A stretch of 64,000 bases of DNA, from assembly GCA_001897525.1 (NCBI GenBank), contig MKTB01000033.1, positions 62,001-126,000 of the forward strand, read 5' to 3'. The position numbers and the translations under genes were made by a program. This stretch comes from Bacteroidetes bacterium 43-16 (GTDB lineage Bacteria > Bacteroidota > Bacteroidia > Chitinophagales > Chitinophagaceae). Below the pieces are notes generated by a model. It worked only from the letters and a program-made list of their open reading frames with translations, had not been told where the DNA came from and made no database searches. Numbering within the stretch: position 1 is the stretch's first letter; every line of letters begins with the position of its first letter. This document shows positions 9,114 to 18,307 of the stretch, in pieces.

Positions 9114-9821
9114 TTATCCTTGCACCAGTTTGTCCAGGAACCCGAAAAGCTTATGGTTCATTTCTGTATAGTCATAACTGCGGATTGTTTCAGGCTTTTG
9201 AACAAATCGGTGTGTTGTATGATTATTTAATAAATCCGGCTCTGCGGCAATGAGTAAGTCAACTACATCCGGCATCAATTCCATATGGCATTGAAAACCG
9301 TACACCCGGTCTGAGTAAGCGATTATTTGCCTGGGGCAACCTGCGCTTGTGGCCAATACTTTGCTGCTTGCAGTAAGTCCGGGCATATCACTGTGCCAAT
9401 GCCCTGCCGGTAACACTGGGCCGAAATGATTTGTCTTACCGTCCTCTAATCCTTCTTTGGTAAGCTCTATGGGCCATACGCCTATTTCTTTTTCGGGGCT
9501 AGGCTCAAATGATGCACCTAAAGCCTGGCCTATGAGTTGAGCGCCCAAACAAACTCCCACAAGGGCTTTACCTTCCCGGATACAGTTTTGTATAAAATGT
9601 ATCTCGGCTTTTGCATTGAAGTGCGGGCATACTTCAGTTGTAGTGTCAGGACTTTGCGGGCCGCCCATTACAATCAGCAGGTCGATATGATCAGCAGTTC
9701 CGGGCAACTCTTGGTATTCATATACCTTAGAAAAGGTGATGGTATGATGCCTTGCTTTTGCCCATTCCAGGTAAGCTCCCGGGGCTTCAAATATTTCGTG
9801 CTGTATAAAATGTACGTTCAT
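9114..9821 (-). CDS. Class I glutamine amidotransferase (GMP synthase-like)
   Basis: LLIVMGGPQSP, ALVGVCLGAQLIGQALGA nucleophile elbow, VYGFQCHMEL. Confidence 0.9.
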   Translation of the reverse strand: MNVHFIQHEIFEAPGAYLEWAKARHHTITFSKVYEYQELPGTADHIDLLIVMGGPQSPDTTTEVCPHFNAKAEIHFIQNCIREGKALVGVCLGAQLIGQALGASFEPSPEKEIGVWPIELTKEGLEDGKTNHFGPVLPAGHWHSDMPGLTASSKVLATSAGCPRQIIAYSDRVYGFQCHMELMPDVVDLLIAAEPDLLNNHTTHRFVQKPETIRSYDYTEMNHKLFGFLDKLVQG

Positions 9822-9835
9822 GGTTGGCTGGTTTT

Positions 9836-10564
9836 TTATTGTTCATTCCAGTAATAACTGTCCGGGTAGATCCTTTGTCCGAAAATGGCTGTGCCTACTC
9901 TGATGATGGTAGCACCTTCAGCTATGGCCGTTTCCAGGTCTGCACTCATTCCCATGGATAACTCCGTCATATCTACGCCGGGAATATGTAAAGCAATAAT
10001 TTGCTGCTGCAGGTCTTTGAGCAGGCGGAAGCATTTACGCACTTGTTCCGTTTCTGCACTAAATATTCCTATGGTCATCAGGCCCTTTATGTTTAAGGTG
10101 TCCAGGGCGGCTACCTGTTTGATGAATGCAATAGCATCACCGGGATCTACCCCGAATTTACTGGCTTCAAAGGAAGTGTTTACTTGTATCAAAACGTCTA
10201 TGGTTTTGTGTTCCATCTTTAGTCTCTGGTGCAATTTTTCGGCCAGGTCCAGGCGGTCCAGGGACTGAATGCAGGATACATTGTATTTCAAAAGGTCTTT
10301 GATCTTATTGCTCTGCAGGTGCCCGATAAAATGATTGGTATGCGGTACTTCCTGCAAGGCCTCATATTTCTCTTTGAGCTCCTGCACCTTGTTTTCTGCG
10401 ATCAATGTATGCCCGGCCTGTAAAGCCATCCTGATGCGTGCTGCAGGTACTGTTTTGGTGGCCAGGAGCAATTTTACTTCATCGGGGCTTCTCTTGCTTT
10501 TGATACAGGCGCGATTGATTCGTTCCTGTATTAAATCAATATTGCTTAAGATGTCTTCGTTCAT
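9836..10564 (-). CDS. YggS-family PLP homeostasis protein
   Basis: KLLLATKTVPAARI, AENKVQELKEKYE, HFIGHLQSNKIKDLL, LSMGMSADLETAIAEGATIIRVGTAIFGQR. Confidence 0.95.
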   Translation of the reverse strand: MNEDILSNIDLIQERINRACIKSKRSPDEVKLLLATKTVPAARIRMALQAGHTLIAENKVQELKEKYEALQEVPHTNHFIGHLQSNKIKDLLKYNVSCIQSLDRLDLAEKLHQRLKMEHKTIDVLIQVNTSFEASKFGVDPGDAIAFIKQVAALDTLNIKGLMTIGIFSAETEQVRKCFRLLKDLQQQIIALHIPGVDMTELSMGMSADLETAIAEGATIIRVGTAIFGQRIYPDSYYWNEQ

Positions 10565-10660
10565 ACTGCAGCAGGTTTTAATGGAGTTCTTCAGTCTGTT
10601 TTGTTTCCCTATGGCCTGGATGTCTAAGATAGCCTATATAGACAAGAAGTCTAGGGAAGA

Positions 10661-10803
10661 GGATGCTGTCTAAAAAAGGCATCATTTCGAGTGGAATATA
10701 ATGGAGTCGGGCAATCTCTAATACAAAAAATATTCATTGTTGCATTGCCACATTTCACTACGTTGCGGTCGAAATAGCGCAAACGATCTTTTAAGACAGC
10801 ACC
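10661..10803. repeat. MITE/REP-like imperfect palindromic element
   Basis: Termini GGATGCTGTCTAAAA (10661-) and TTTTAAGACAGCACC (10789-10803) are inverted; inner ATTTCGA (10684-10690) pairs with TCGAAAT (10769-10775); homology continues inward. Confidence 0.7.
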
Positions 10804-10811
10804 TTCTTTGA

Positions 10812-11258
10812 TTATTGCCACCAGTAATAATAATTGTGGTTGGCATCGTATTCAAAACCACAACGTGGATAGAGTTTATTGCCAATATCATTTGTCTTTT
10901 CGGTTTCCAGCATCAGGCCGCAGGCACCGGTTTCTGCACACCATTCTTTGGCGCGGTTGATCAAGGCTACAGAAAGTCCTTTGCCCCTGTAATCCGGATG
11001 TACAAACAAATCGCTCAATAGCCATTGCTTTTTCAATTTAATGTAATGGTAGAGTTTGTACAACTGAACAAAGCCGACCGCTTTATTGTCTGCATAAACA
11101 ATAAAGATATGCGACTGGTCGTGGTTCAGTCGTTCCTGTATGAATTGTTTGCATGTTTCATAATCATCTGCCTGGCGGTAAAATACCCGGTAGAGATTGA
11201 ATAAGGTGGCTGCGGTGTCGAGGTCTTTAAGTCCGGCTTGTCTGATTGGGTATTCCAT
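10812..11258 (-). CDS. GNAT-family N-acetyltransferase
   Basis: LFVHPDYRGKGLSVALINRAKEWCAETGACGLMLETEKTN...LYPRCGFEYD. Confidence 0.93.
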   Translation of the reverse strand: MEYPIRQAGLKDLDTAATLFNLYRVFYRQADDYETCKQFIQERLNHDQSHIFIVYADNKAVGFVQLYKLYHYIKLKKQWLLSDLFVHPDYRGKGLSVALINRAKEWCAETGACGLMLETEKTNDIGNKLYPRCGFEYDANHNYYYWWQ

Positions 11259-11303
11259 TGCTTTAAATTAGTTTGATTGAGTAAGCAAAATTAATTCCCT
11301 ACA

Positions 11304-11345
11304 GGACTATCTTTGTAGTCCAATTTGTATATAAATGGTAGTCCA
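11304..11345 (+). promoter_or_regulatory. GGACTA/TAGTCC repeats upstream of the MocR-type regulator
   Basis: GGACTA (11304-11309), TAGTCC (11316-11321), GTAGTCCA (11338-11345) in the divergent intergenic region. Confidence 0.55.
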
Positions 11346-11347
11346 CT

Positions 11348-12796
11348 ATGTTGCCTTATGAACATATCATCGGTATAGAGAAAGAAAGTAAAGTGCCTGT
11401 TTACCGGCAAATCGCGGTTTCCATCATCCAAGCGATCCGGAACGGTACCTTGAAACCCGGAACGCAGCTGCCGGGTAGCCGTGAATTGGCAAAGACATTG
11501 GGCGTACACCGCAAGACGGTAATCGCTGCTTATGAAGAACTGGATGCCCAGGACTGGGTCAGGGTTGTGCCCAGGAAGTATGTGGCTGTTTCGGAACATA
11601 TCCCTTTATTAAAGCCTCAAAAATGGAGTGAAGTAAATGGGCTGAATGGCTATGAAAACGACCTGGATCTGCCTTTCCGGGTCATAGCAGGTGATGACTT
11701 AGCTGAAAATAGATTGAACAGTAACGGTATTGTTATTGATGACGGCCACCCTGATGTAAGGTTGTCTCCCATAGATAATTTGTTGAAGACATATCGCTCG
11801 CTGACCTCGAGGAAATATGCGATTAAAAACGCGAATACAGGTACCGGGCAGGGTGTATTAAGGCTTCGGGAAGTACTGGTCGATTACCTTTCAGTAACGC
11901 GGGGATTAAACATTGCTGCAGACAATATCCTGGTCACACATGGCGCACAAATGAGTATTTATTTGTCGGCTCAGCTGCTGTTGGGTCCTTCTGCTACAAT
12001 CATTGCAGGCAAGCCGGGTTATCCGCTTGCTCATGCAACTTTTGAAGCGACCGGAGCAAAGATTGTTGAGGTAAAAGTAGATGACAAGGGTATAGATATC
12101 GATGCCATTGAAAAGATCTGCAAACGAAAAAAAGTTGCCGCCGTGTATGTGATCCCGCATCATCATTACCCCAGTACGGTAACATTAAGTGTGGCGCGAA
12201 GGGTGAAGCTGCTGGAACTTTCCAGGCAATATTCATTTGCTATTATAGAAGATGATTACGACTATGATTATCATTATACCTCTTCGCCTTACCTGCCTCT
12301 GGCCAGCGGACAGCACAGTGGAAACGTGATCTACATCGGCTCTTTTTCAAAGATCCTGGACCCGGCTTTGCGGATTGGTTTTATGGTAGCGCCTAAAAAT
12401 TTTATTGAGCAATGTACGGCTTTCCGCAAAATCATAGATGTAGGTGGAGATGGGTATATGCAGAGCGCTTTAGCTACTTTGATCAAAGAAGGCGAGCTTA
12501 AAAGACACCTGAAGAAATCTAAGAAATGTTATCATGCACGGAGGGGTTTTTTAGATACCTTACTGAAAGAAAAATTGGGTCAATATGTTTCCTACACTTT
12601 GCCAACAGGCGGAATGGCTATCTGGGTAAAGCTGAAGCCGGAGTTTCCTATTGTCCGGTTGGTTGCCAAGCCGCAGTTCCGGATCATTCGCTGGGATGCA
12701 GAGGAAAATGCCTTTCGTTTTGGTTTCGCATCTATGAACGAGGCAGAATTGACAGAAGCTGTTGAAGCTTTGAAAATAGCTTTGGCACAGGATTGA
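11348..12796 (+). CDS. MocR/PdxR-type regulator: GntR winged helix fused to aminotransferase class I fold
   Basis: N-term VPVYRQIAVSIIQAIRNGTLKPGTQLPGSRELAKTLGVHRKTVIAAYEELDAQDWV; PLP fold with IIEDDYDYDYHY and GSFSKILDPALRIGFMVAP. Confidence 0.95.
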   Translation: MLPYEHIIGIEKESKVPVYRQIAVSIIQAIRNGTLKPGTQLPGSRELAKTLGVHRKTVIAAYEELDAQDWVRVVPRKYVAVSEHIPLLKPQKWSEVNGLNGYENDLDLPFRVIAGDDLAENRLNSNGIVIDDGHPDVRLSPIDNLLKTYRSLTSRKYAIKNANTGTGQGVLRLREVLVDYLSVTRGLNIAADNILVTHGAQMSIYLSAQLLLGPSATIIAGKPGYPLAHATFEATGAKIVEVKVDDKGIDIDAIEKICKRKKVAAVYVIPHHHYPSTVTLSVARRVKLLELSRQYSFAIIEDDYDYDYHYTSSPYLPLASGQHSGNVIYIGSFSKILDPALRIGFMVAPKNFIEQCTAFRKIIDVGGDGYMQSALATLIKEGELKRHLKKSKKCYHARRGFLDTLLKEKLGQYVSYTLPTGGMAIWVKLKPEFPIVRLVAKPQFRIIRWDAEENAFRFGFASMNEAELTEAVEALKIALAQD

Positions 12797-12836
12797 TGAT
12801 TAACTTCATGTCCGGGATGTTTTAGGTAAAGCAAAC

Positions 12837-12860
12837 CTGCTTTATTTTTTGATCATTCTT
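12837..12860 (+). terminator. Rho-independent terminator
   Basis: TAAAGCA AACC TGCTTTA TTTTTTG. Confidence 0.7.
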
Positions 12861-12987
12861 CCGTTTTAAATCACCGGAAAATACCAAGAGGAACATACCT
12901 CATTAACATTTTTTTTAAAATTAATACATGGTTTTTATTTAGTTTTATCCTGCCTGAACCTTATTGTGTATTCAACCTATACTGTTT

Positions 12988-13518
12988 ATGAAGCAACTCA
13001 TTTTCTTAAGCCTCGCCCTCCCGGGTATTGTGGCTTGCAATAAGGACAAAAAGAAAACGCCGGAAGAGTACTTCTCTTTCTACGCTGATGGCGTATATTA
13101 TGATTATCCCCAGGAGAAAGGGAGTTCCCTTTTTGTGGATTGGAAAACCTTGTCTGCGGGAGCGTCTTCTGCCTCTGTCGGCTACCAAATATATGCCTAT
13201 AGTCGTAAAAATCCGGTTGCAGATGGTTTTTTCTCTTTTATATTTTCGGGCAACCATATACCCTCTCAAGATACCATCTTGCTTGATGGTGTAAGCAATG
13301 TTGTAGGTATTGGTAAATTCAACGCAATGGAAAATAATTATGAGTTGAAGCAACCCCTAAGCGGAAAGATCATTTTTACAGAGCGAACATCCGATAAGCT
13401 AACAGGTATCTTTGCATTTGATGCCTATAAAATGCGTGTAGAAGGTAACAATTGGGTGCCAACGGACAGCATTATCCATATTACCGAAGGTAAATTTTCT
13501 ATTATTCCCTCAAATTAA
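12988..13518 (+). CDS. Hypothetical lipoprotein
   Basis: Internal ATG of the 12964 ORF: MKQLIFLSLALPGIVACNKDKKK lipobox-like signal. Confidence 0.7.
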   Translation: MKQLIFLSLALPGIVACNKDKKKTPEEYFSFYADGVYYDYPQEKGSSLFVDWKTLSAGASSASVGYQIYAYSRKNPVADGFFSFIFSGNHIPSQDTILLDGVSNVVGIGKFNAMENNYELKQPLSGKIIFTERTSDKLTGIFAFDAYKMRVEGNNWVPTDSIIHITEGKFSIIPSN

Positions 13519-13553
13519 TATCACCTAATTAAATATCATCTAAAGCTTAGATT

Positions 13554-16500
13554 ATGAAAAAAATCTACCTGCTGACGGCATTCCTATGCACGTCATGTTT
13601 CGTCACGTCTGCACAGGACGAGGCGACCGTATCTTTTATGGGGTATCAATCTATACAGGATAGCCTGATGCAGCACCTCGACAAAAATAAAATAAGTACC
13701 GGTGCGCTCTATGATCGGGTCAATCCCATTGCACGGCTTACGCAATTGAAGAATAAACATGGAGAGCCGGTCGTTACCGGCTTTAACCATGCCCTGCAGG
13801 CCTGGGACGAGCTCTACCGGGCTGCATATGATAAAGATAATCTTCTGCCGCTGGAATATGCTGAAAACATCATCATCCAGAACCAGCAGGAGCGTAATGC
13901 CATAAGCCTGGGTTATATTGCCTTCAACTTTAATAGTATAGATCCCGAGGCATTTGATGCAGGGGCGATCTAGCGTGGAGCGGATAGCCTGCTGTATGAG
14001 GGGGATGGCAATCCCTACCTGGAGCACCAGGTAAACTTACCGTTATTATCTGCGAATAGGGTAAGAGGTAATGAACTGAAACTGTACTTAGACACACGCC
14101 TGCAGTTGAACAGCAGTGGCCGGCAATTGAAATATCTGGAATTACAGGTCGGCGACAAGCAATCTGTCTCGATTGCCCCCGGTGAGCTTAATACACTCAA
14201 TATCTCCGGGATCACGGATCCGACTATTAAAATTGGCGTAAAACTACATTGGCAAGGGTTGGAACTTATCGAACGTTTCGATATCCTGCTGGAAAACGGA
14301 AATCTTATTCCATTAAATTCTACAACAACTGACTTATGTACTAGTGGCCAAATTCCTATCGCACTCTGGTCTGGCAGCAACCTGACCTTTAAGGGGTATA
14401 CAGAACCCGCTGCCGTGGAAGGCTTTGGAGAATACAAGATATTTTATCGTAAGCCTGCGGGCGGCTGGCTGGCCTGCAATGATGCCCATAAGGTCATCCG
14501 TAAACCGATCATTATCATTGATGGTTTTGATCCGGGAGATGAAAGAAAGATATCAAAATTGAATATTACGGATAATGACGGTATCTGGGAATTACTTTCC
14601 TATGGTGCCAATAAGCACTTAGGGGATGACTTTCGAAGTAAAGGTTATGATGTGATCGTGCTTAATTTTCCTAAATACCAGATCGCCTCGGTAAGTGTCA
14701 CCATTTCCGGTAATACTTTTACCATGCCCATTTACCGTGATGGCGGTGCCGATTATATAGAGCGCAATGCCCGCGTACTTACAAGATTAATCCAAAAGGT
14801 AAATGCAGAACTGCAGGCTGTTGGCAGTACAGAAAAAATCGTGGTGGTAGGCCCCAGTATGGGCGGGCAGATCGCAAGATATGCTTTGAAATATATGGAG
14901 AATAACAATCTCAATCATAATACCCGCCTCTTTGTAAGTTTTGACAGTCCCAATCATGGTGCCAATATTCCAGTAGGTCTGCAGTCTGCTATCCTGTATG
15001 CAGCCTATGTACAGGAATCTGTATTGGCCAAAAAACAATACGAGCAGAGTATCCGCTCTACAGCAGCAAAACAGATGCTGATCCACCAGGTTACCAACCA
15101 GTCTCTGACACAAAATGGATGGACGTATCATTATCCCTTAGCCACACAAAATGATTTCTTCCGCCAGACCTGGCAAAGCACTATTGATAATATGGGCTAT
15201 CCCAATCAACTCAGGAAAGTGGCCCTGGTCAATGGTTCACGCAACATGGCCTGGCAGCCCTCCGTGACCACGCTTATAGACTATGAGATCACCAAGGCTG
15301 GGGGTGGCGTACCGCCACAGGGCACACAGCTGGCTAAGGTACAGGCATATACTACTGCTCATAATTTTTCCAGCAAGGTCTTCTATGGCCATATATTTAC
15401 TAAACCGGCCATGAATATTTACCACCACATTACCAATGGCTGGGGCAACCTGGATGGCGCATCTGGAGGATTGTTTGATGTAAGCCGTCAGCTAACCAAA
15501 GAAATGACTACCGGACAGTTCCGGGTGGATAATACTAAAATATGGTTTATTAACCTGCCATTGAACGGTATTGGTGTACTTCATGCCAACGCAGGAGATT
15601 ATAACACTTTCATCCCGACAGTAAGTGCTCTGGGATACTATAACCGTAATTTCGAATGGGGACAGAACCTGGGAACAAACAATCTTGTCTGCAGTAACCA
15701 GATACCCTTTGATAATTATTTTACCCCGTCATCTGATCAGCCCCATGTGACCGTAACAGAAGCCTCGGCACAATGGATTACCCAGGAAATAGAAAAAGGG
15801 CAGGCTAACTGTCCTAAAATATGTAAAGCCTTGATCGGAATGATCAATGACCTGAATACTCCGCTTTGTATTGGGAGCACAAGAACATTTTATCACAATT
15901 ACAATTTATTGCCAGGTCAAACGGTGAGCTGGGAGTATGCAACCGGATTACTACAATTGATGAGTTCAAATAATAGTTCTATTACCGTAAAGTCACTTGA
16001 TCATGGCGCTGCTTTCGTCAAAGCAGTGATTAATAATCCCTGTGGGGCCAACCTGGAAGAAAAAATGATTTTCTCTTCCGGTGCCGGTTATAGTTTTACG
16101 GTTTCCAGGTATGATATTACAGGTCCGGGCGGTAAAGGAAAAGTATTGGAAGTAAATCCTAATAGCCCGGCCATTACTGGTATATCCTGGAGCCTGGATG
16201 GGACTAACTATACTCATAACAACCAGGTGTTCTACAATGTATACAAAAATGGCACTGCACCGAGCCGCCAGGTATGGCTGAAGACACAGAATAGCTGCGG
16301 AAGCCATTTTATGTCCAAGCCGGTATGGTTTGATAATAACGACTATAATGATTTCTATACCGTAAATACGACACTGTCCAACCTTTTGTCTGTTCAAATA
16401 GAAGTATTTCCCAACCCGACAAATAGTAGCTGGATCGTGAAGATTCCGGGAGCAGAGCCGGCAAATCTGGAACTATATGATGCTACAGGTAGGAAAGTCA

Positions 16501-16622
16501 GAACGGTACAAAAGGCGCTGTTCAAGGCAGAGATGGGAAGTGCAGCATTGCCTCCGGGAATATACCTGCTGAAAGTATTTCTGAACGGACAGGAAGCAAG
16601 CTATAAGCTGATCAAACAATAA
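13554..16622 (+). pseudogene. Secreted alpha/beta-hydrolase (PGAP1/lipase-like) with T9SS sorting domain, interrupted by one in-frame TAG at 13971-13973
   Basis: 13554..13973 and 14106..16622 are in the same frame, and the 44 codons between them are all sense (RGADSLLYEGDGNPYLEHQVNLPLLSANRVRGNELKLYLDTRLQ). Signal peptide upstream; VVVGPSMGGQIARYALKYME and FPNPTNSSW...GIYLLKVFLNGQEASYKLIKQ downstream. Readthrough or sequencing error not excluded. Confidence 0.75.
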
Positions 16623-16643
16623 AATAATTCATAAGAATGAATC

Positions 16644-16690
16644 GCTTTAGGCTCCGTTCGGATTGGAATGGAGCCTAAAGCATTTTATCC
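16644..16690 (+). terminator. Rho-independent terminator
   Basis: GCTTTAGGCTCC / GGAGCCTAAAGC stem followed by a T-rich stretch. Confidence 0.7.
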
Positions 16691-17042
16691 CTTTACTACC
16701 GCAAATTTTTTTTATTATATATCGCTCCTTGTTAAATTGTACCTGCTGAAGCCATAAGATCCTGTTCAAAGCAGACCGGTTTTTCCGTAAAATATAGGTG
16801 TAAATGTTCCAATGTTAGGGAAGTGTTTGAGGGCAAAAGGTCCATTTGATCTTTATGAAATGATCCCTGCTCAAGGCGATACTTATAGGCCCATTTCATT
16901 CTTTTTGTAGGTATATTATTTTTTATAAATTAAATGTCAGGAAATTATTTGATGCTGCTAAAAAGTATTAGATTCGTATTTGATTAATTATTTAATATGT
17001 AATTATAACAATTTCATTAACTTCTTTTAATCTTGACAATTT

Positions 17043-18239
17043 ATGAAACAACTTCACATGGGATGGCGCAAGACCTTTGCTGTCTGTACATTCATTTTTT
17101 GCTGTTATGCAGCTAATGCACAAAATAATATAGGTATTGGTACGCCCAGCCCCAGTGCCAGCGCCAAGCTGGATGTAAACAGTACTACGCAGGGATTGTT
17201 GATGCCCCGGATGACCCAGGCGCAGCGCGATGCTATTGCTACTCCGGCTACCGGTCTGATGATTTTCCAGACCAATAACACACCTGGTTTTTATTATTAT
17301 ACCGGTAGTGTCTGGCAGGCTGTAAGTTCAACGGGTAGTAGCAGTGGTGGGGTGGACGTTTATGGTACCGGAGAGTCAAGTGCCCTGACCATATCGTCGA
17401 ATACAGATTGGACCACTACTCCTCCTGCTAATCTAAACTTCCAGTATTCCAGTATTACCATTAATTCAGGGGTTACACTTACAGTGCCCAGTGGCACTAA
17501 ATTACGTTGCAGCGGTAATGTTTCTATTTCCGGAACGATTAATGTGGCTCCGGCAAACAATACATTTAAAGCAACTAACGGCGAGCGGGGTATTGCATAT
17601 AGTATGGCGGTATTTAGTGACAATACTTTTATTCCGCAGGCAGTACGTGCTGCGGCTATTCCGAGCTATATCAATATTCCTGCATTTGGCGGAGGTAGTG
17701 GTGCCGGCGGTGTCACGGGCAATAATGTCGGCGGCGGCGGCGGTGGCTCTTTTGCGATCTATGCAAAAGGGACATTAACCATAGCGGCAGCAGGTATTGT
17801 AAATGCTAATGGAGCGAACGGTGCGAGCCTTGATGCTGCAAATAATTCCGGCGCAGGCGGCGGTGGCGGTGGCCTGGTCGTTTTACTCTCCAAAGGGGCG
17901 ATGAGTGTTGCCGGTACCATTAATGCGAGAGGAGGAAATGGGTCCGATGCGATTACGGTGAGTGGTAGTTACCGTGCAGGTGGCGGTGGCGGCGGTGGCG
18001 GGCTTATCTGCCTGGTAGCGGCCAGTGCACCGGCCATAGCTGGTAGCCTTAATGTGAACGGAGGTACCGCAGGGACTAATACGGCTACAGGAACCAGTAC
18101 GGGCAGTTTTGGGGGTAATGGTGGGGCATCCGGTGGTAATGGCGGCGTAGGTGGCGTAGCAGCAACAACCAGTGCTACAGCGGGATCTGCTGGTGTGACC
18201 AAGACCATTGTCAGCACAAACCCGGAAAATCTTTACTAA
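17043..18239 (+). CDS. Secreted glycine-rich protein with Bacteroidota tail-fibre/adhesin-like N-terminus
   Basis: NNIGIGTPSPSASAKLDVNSTTQGLLMPRMTQAQRDAIATPATGLMIFQTNNTPGFYYYTGSVWQAV; downstream GGGGGG-rich repeats. Confidence 0.75.
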   Translation: MKQLHMGWRKTFAVCTFIFCCYAANAQNNIGIGTPSPSASAKLDVNSTTQGLLMPRMTQAQRDAIATPATGLMIFQTNNTPGFYYYTGSVWQAVSSTGSSSGGVDVYGTGESSALTISSNTDWTTTPPANLNFQYSSITINSGVTLTVPSGTKLRCSGNVSISGTINVAPANNTFKATNGERGIAYSMAVFSDNTFIPQAVRAAAIPSYINIPAFGGGSGAGGVTGNNVGGGGGGSFAIYAKGTLTIAAAGIVNANGANGASLDAANNSGAGGGGGGLVVLLSKGAMSVAGTINARGGNGSDAITVSGSYRAGGGGGGGGLICLVAASAPAIAGSLNVNGGTAGTNTATGTSTGSFGGNGGASGGNGGVGGVAATTSATAGSAGVTKTIVSTNPENLY

Positions 18240-18307
18240 GTCTTTTAATATGATATTGTTAGCTCACACTATTGTGTATGTGCTAGTTTTATTTTAAACC
18301 TGATACA

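Noticed and set aside
10661-10803. Ordinary terminator
   Set aside because: Palindrome is far too long and imperfect and has conserved inner motifs, so it is treated as a mobile-type repeat instead.
13971-14106. Two separate genes or a frameshift
   Set aside because: Both ORFs share the same frame with no other stop between them; the second ORF's TTG 'start' lies inside continuous coding sequence, so a single nonsense codon is the simpler reading.
17969-18217. Proline-rich minus-strand ORF (PPLPPDAPPLPPKL...)
   Set aside because: Direct reverse-complement artefact of the Gly codon runs in the 17043 gene.
18259-18295. TAGCTCACAC...GTGTATGTGCTA hairpin between 17043 and 18308
   Set aside because: Stem has bulges and no clean U-run; too weak to list as a terminator.
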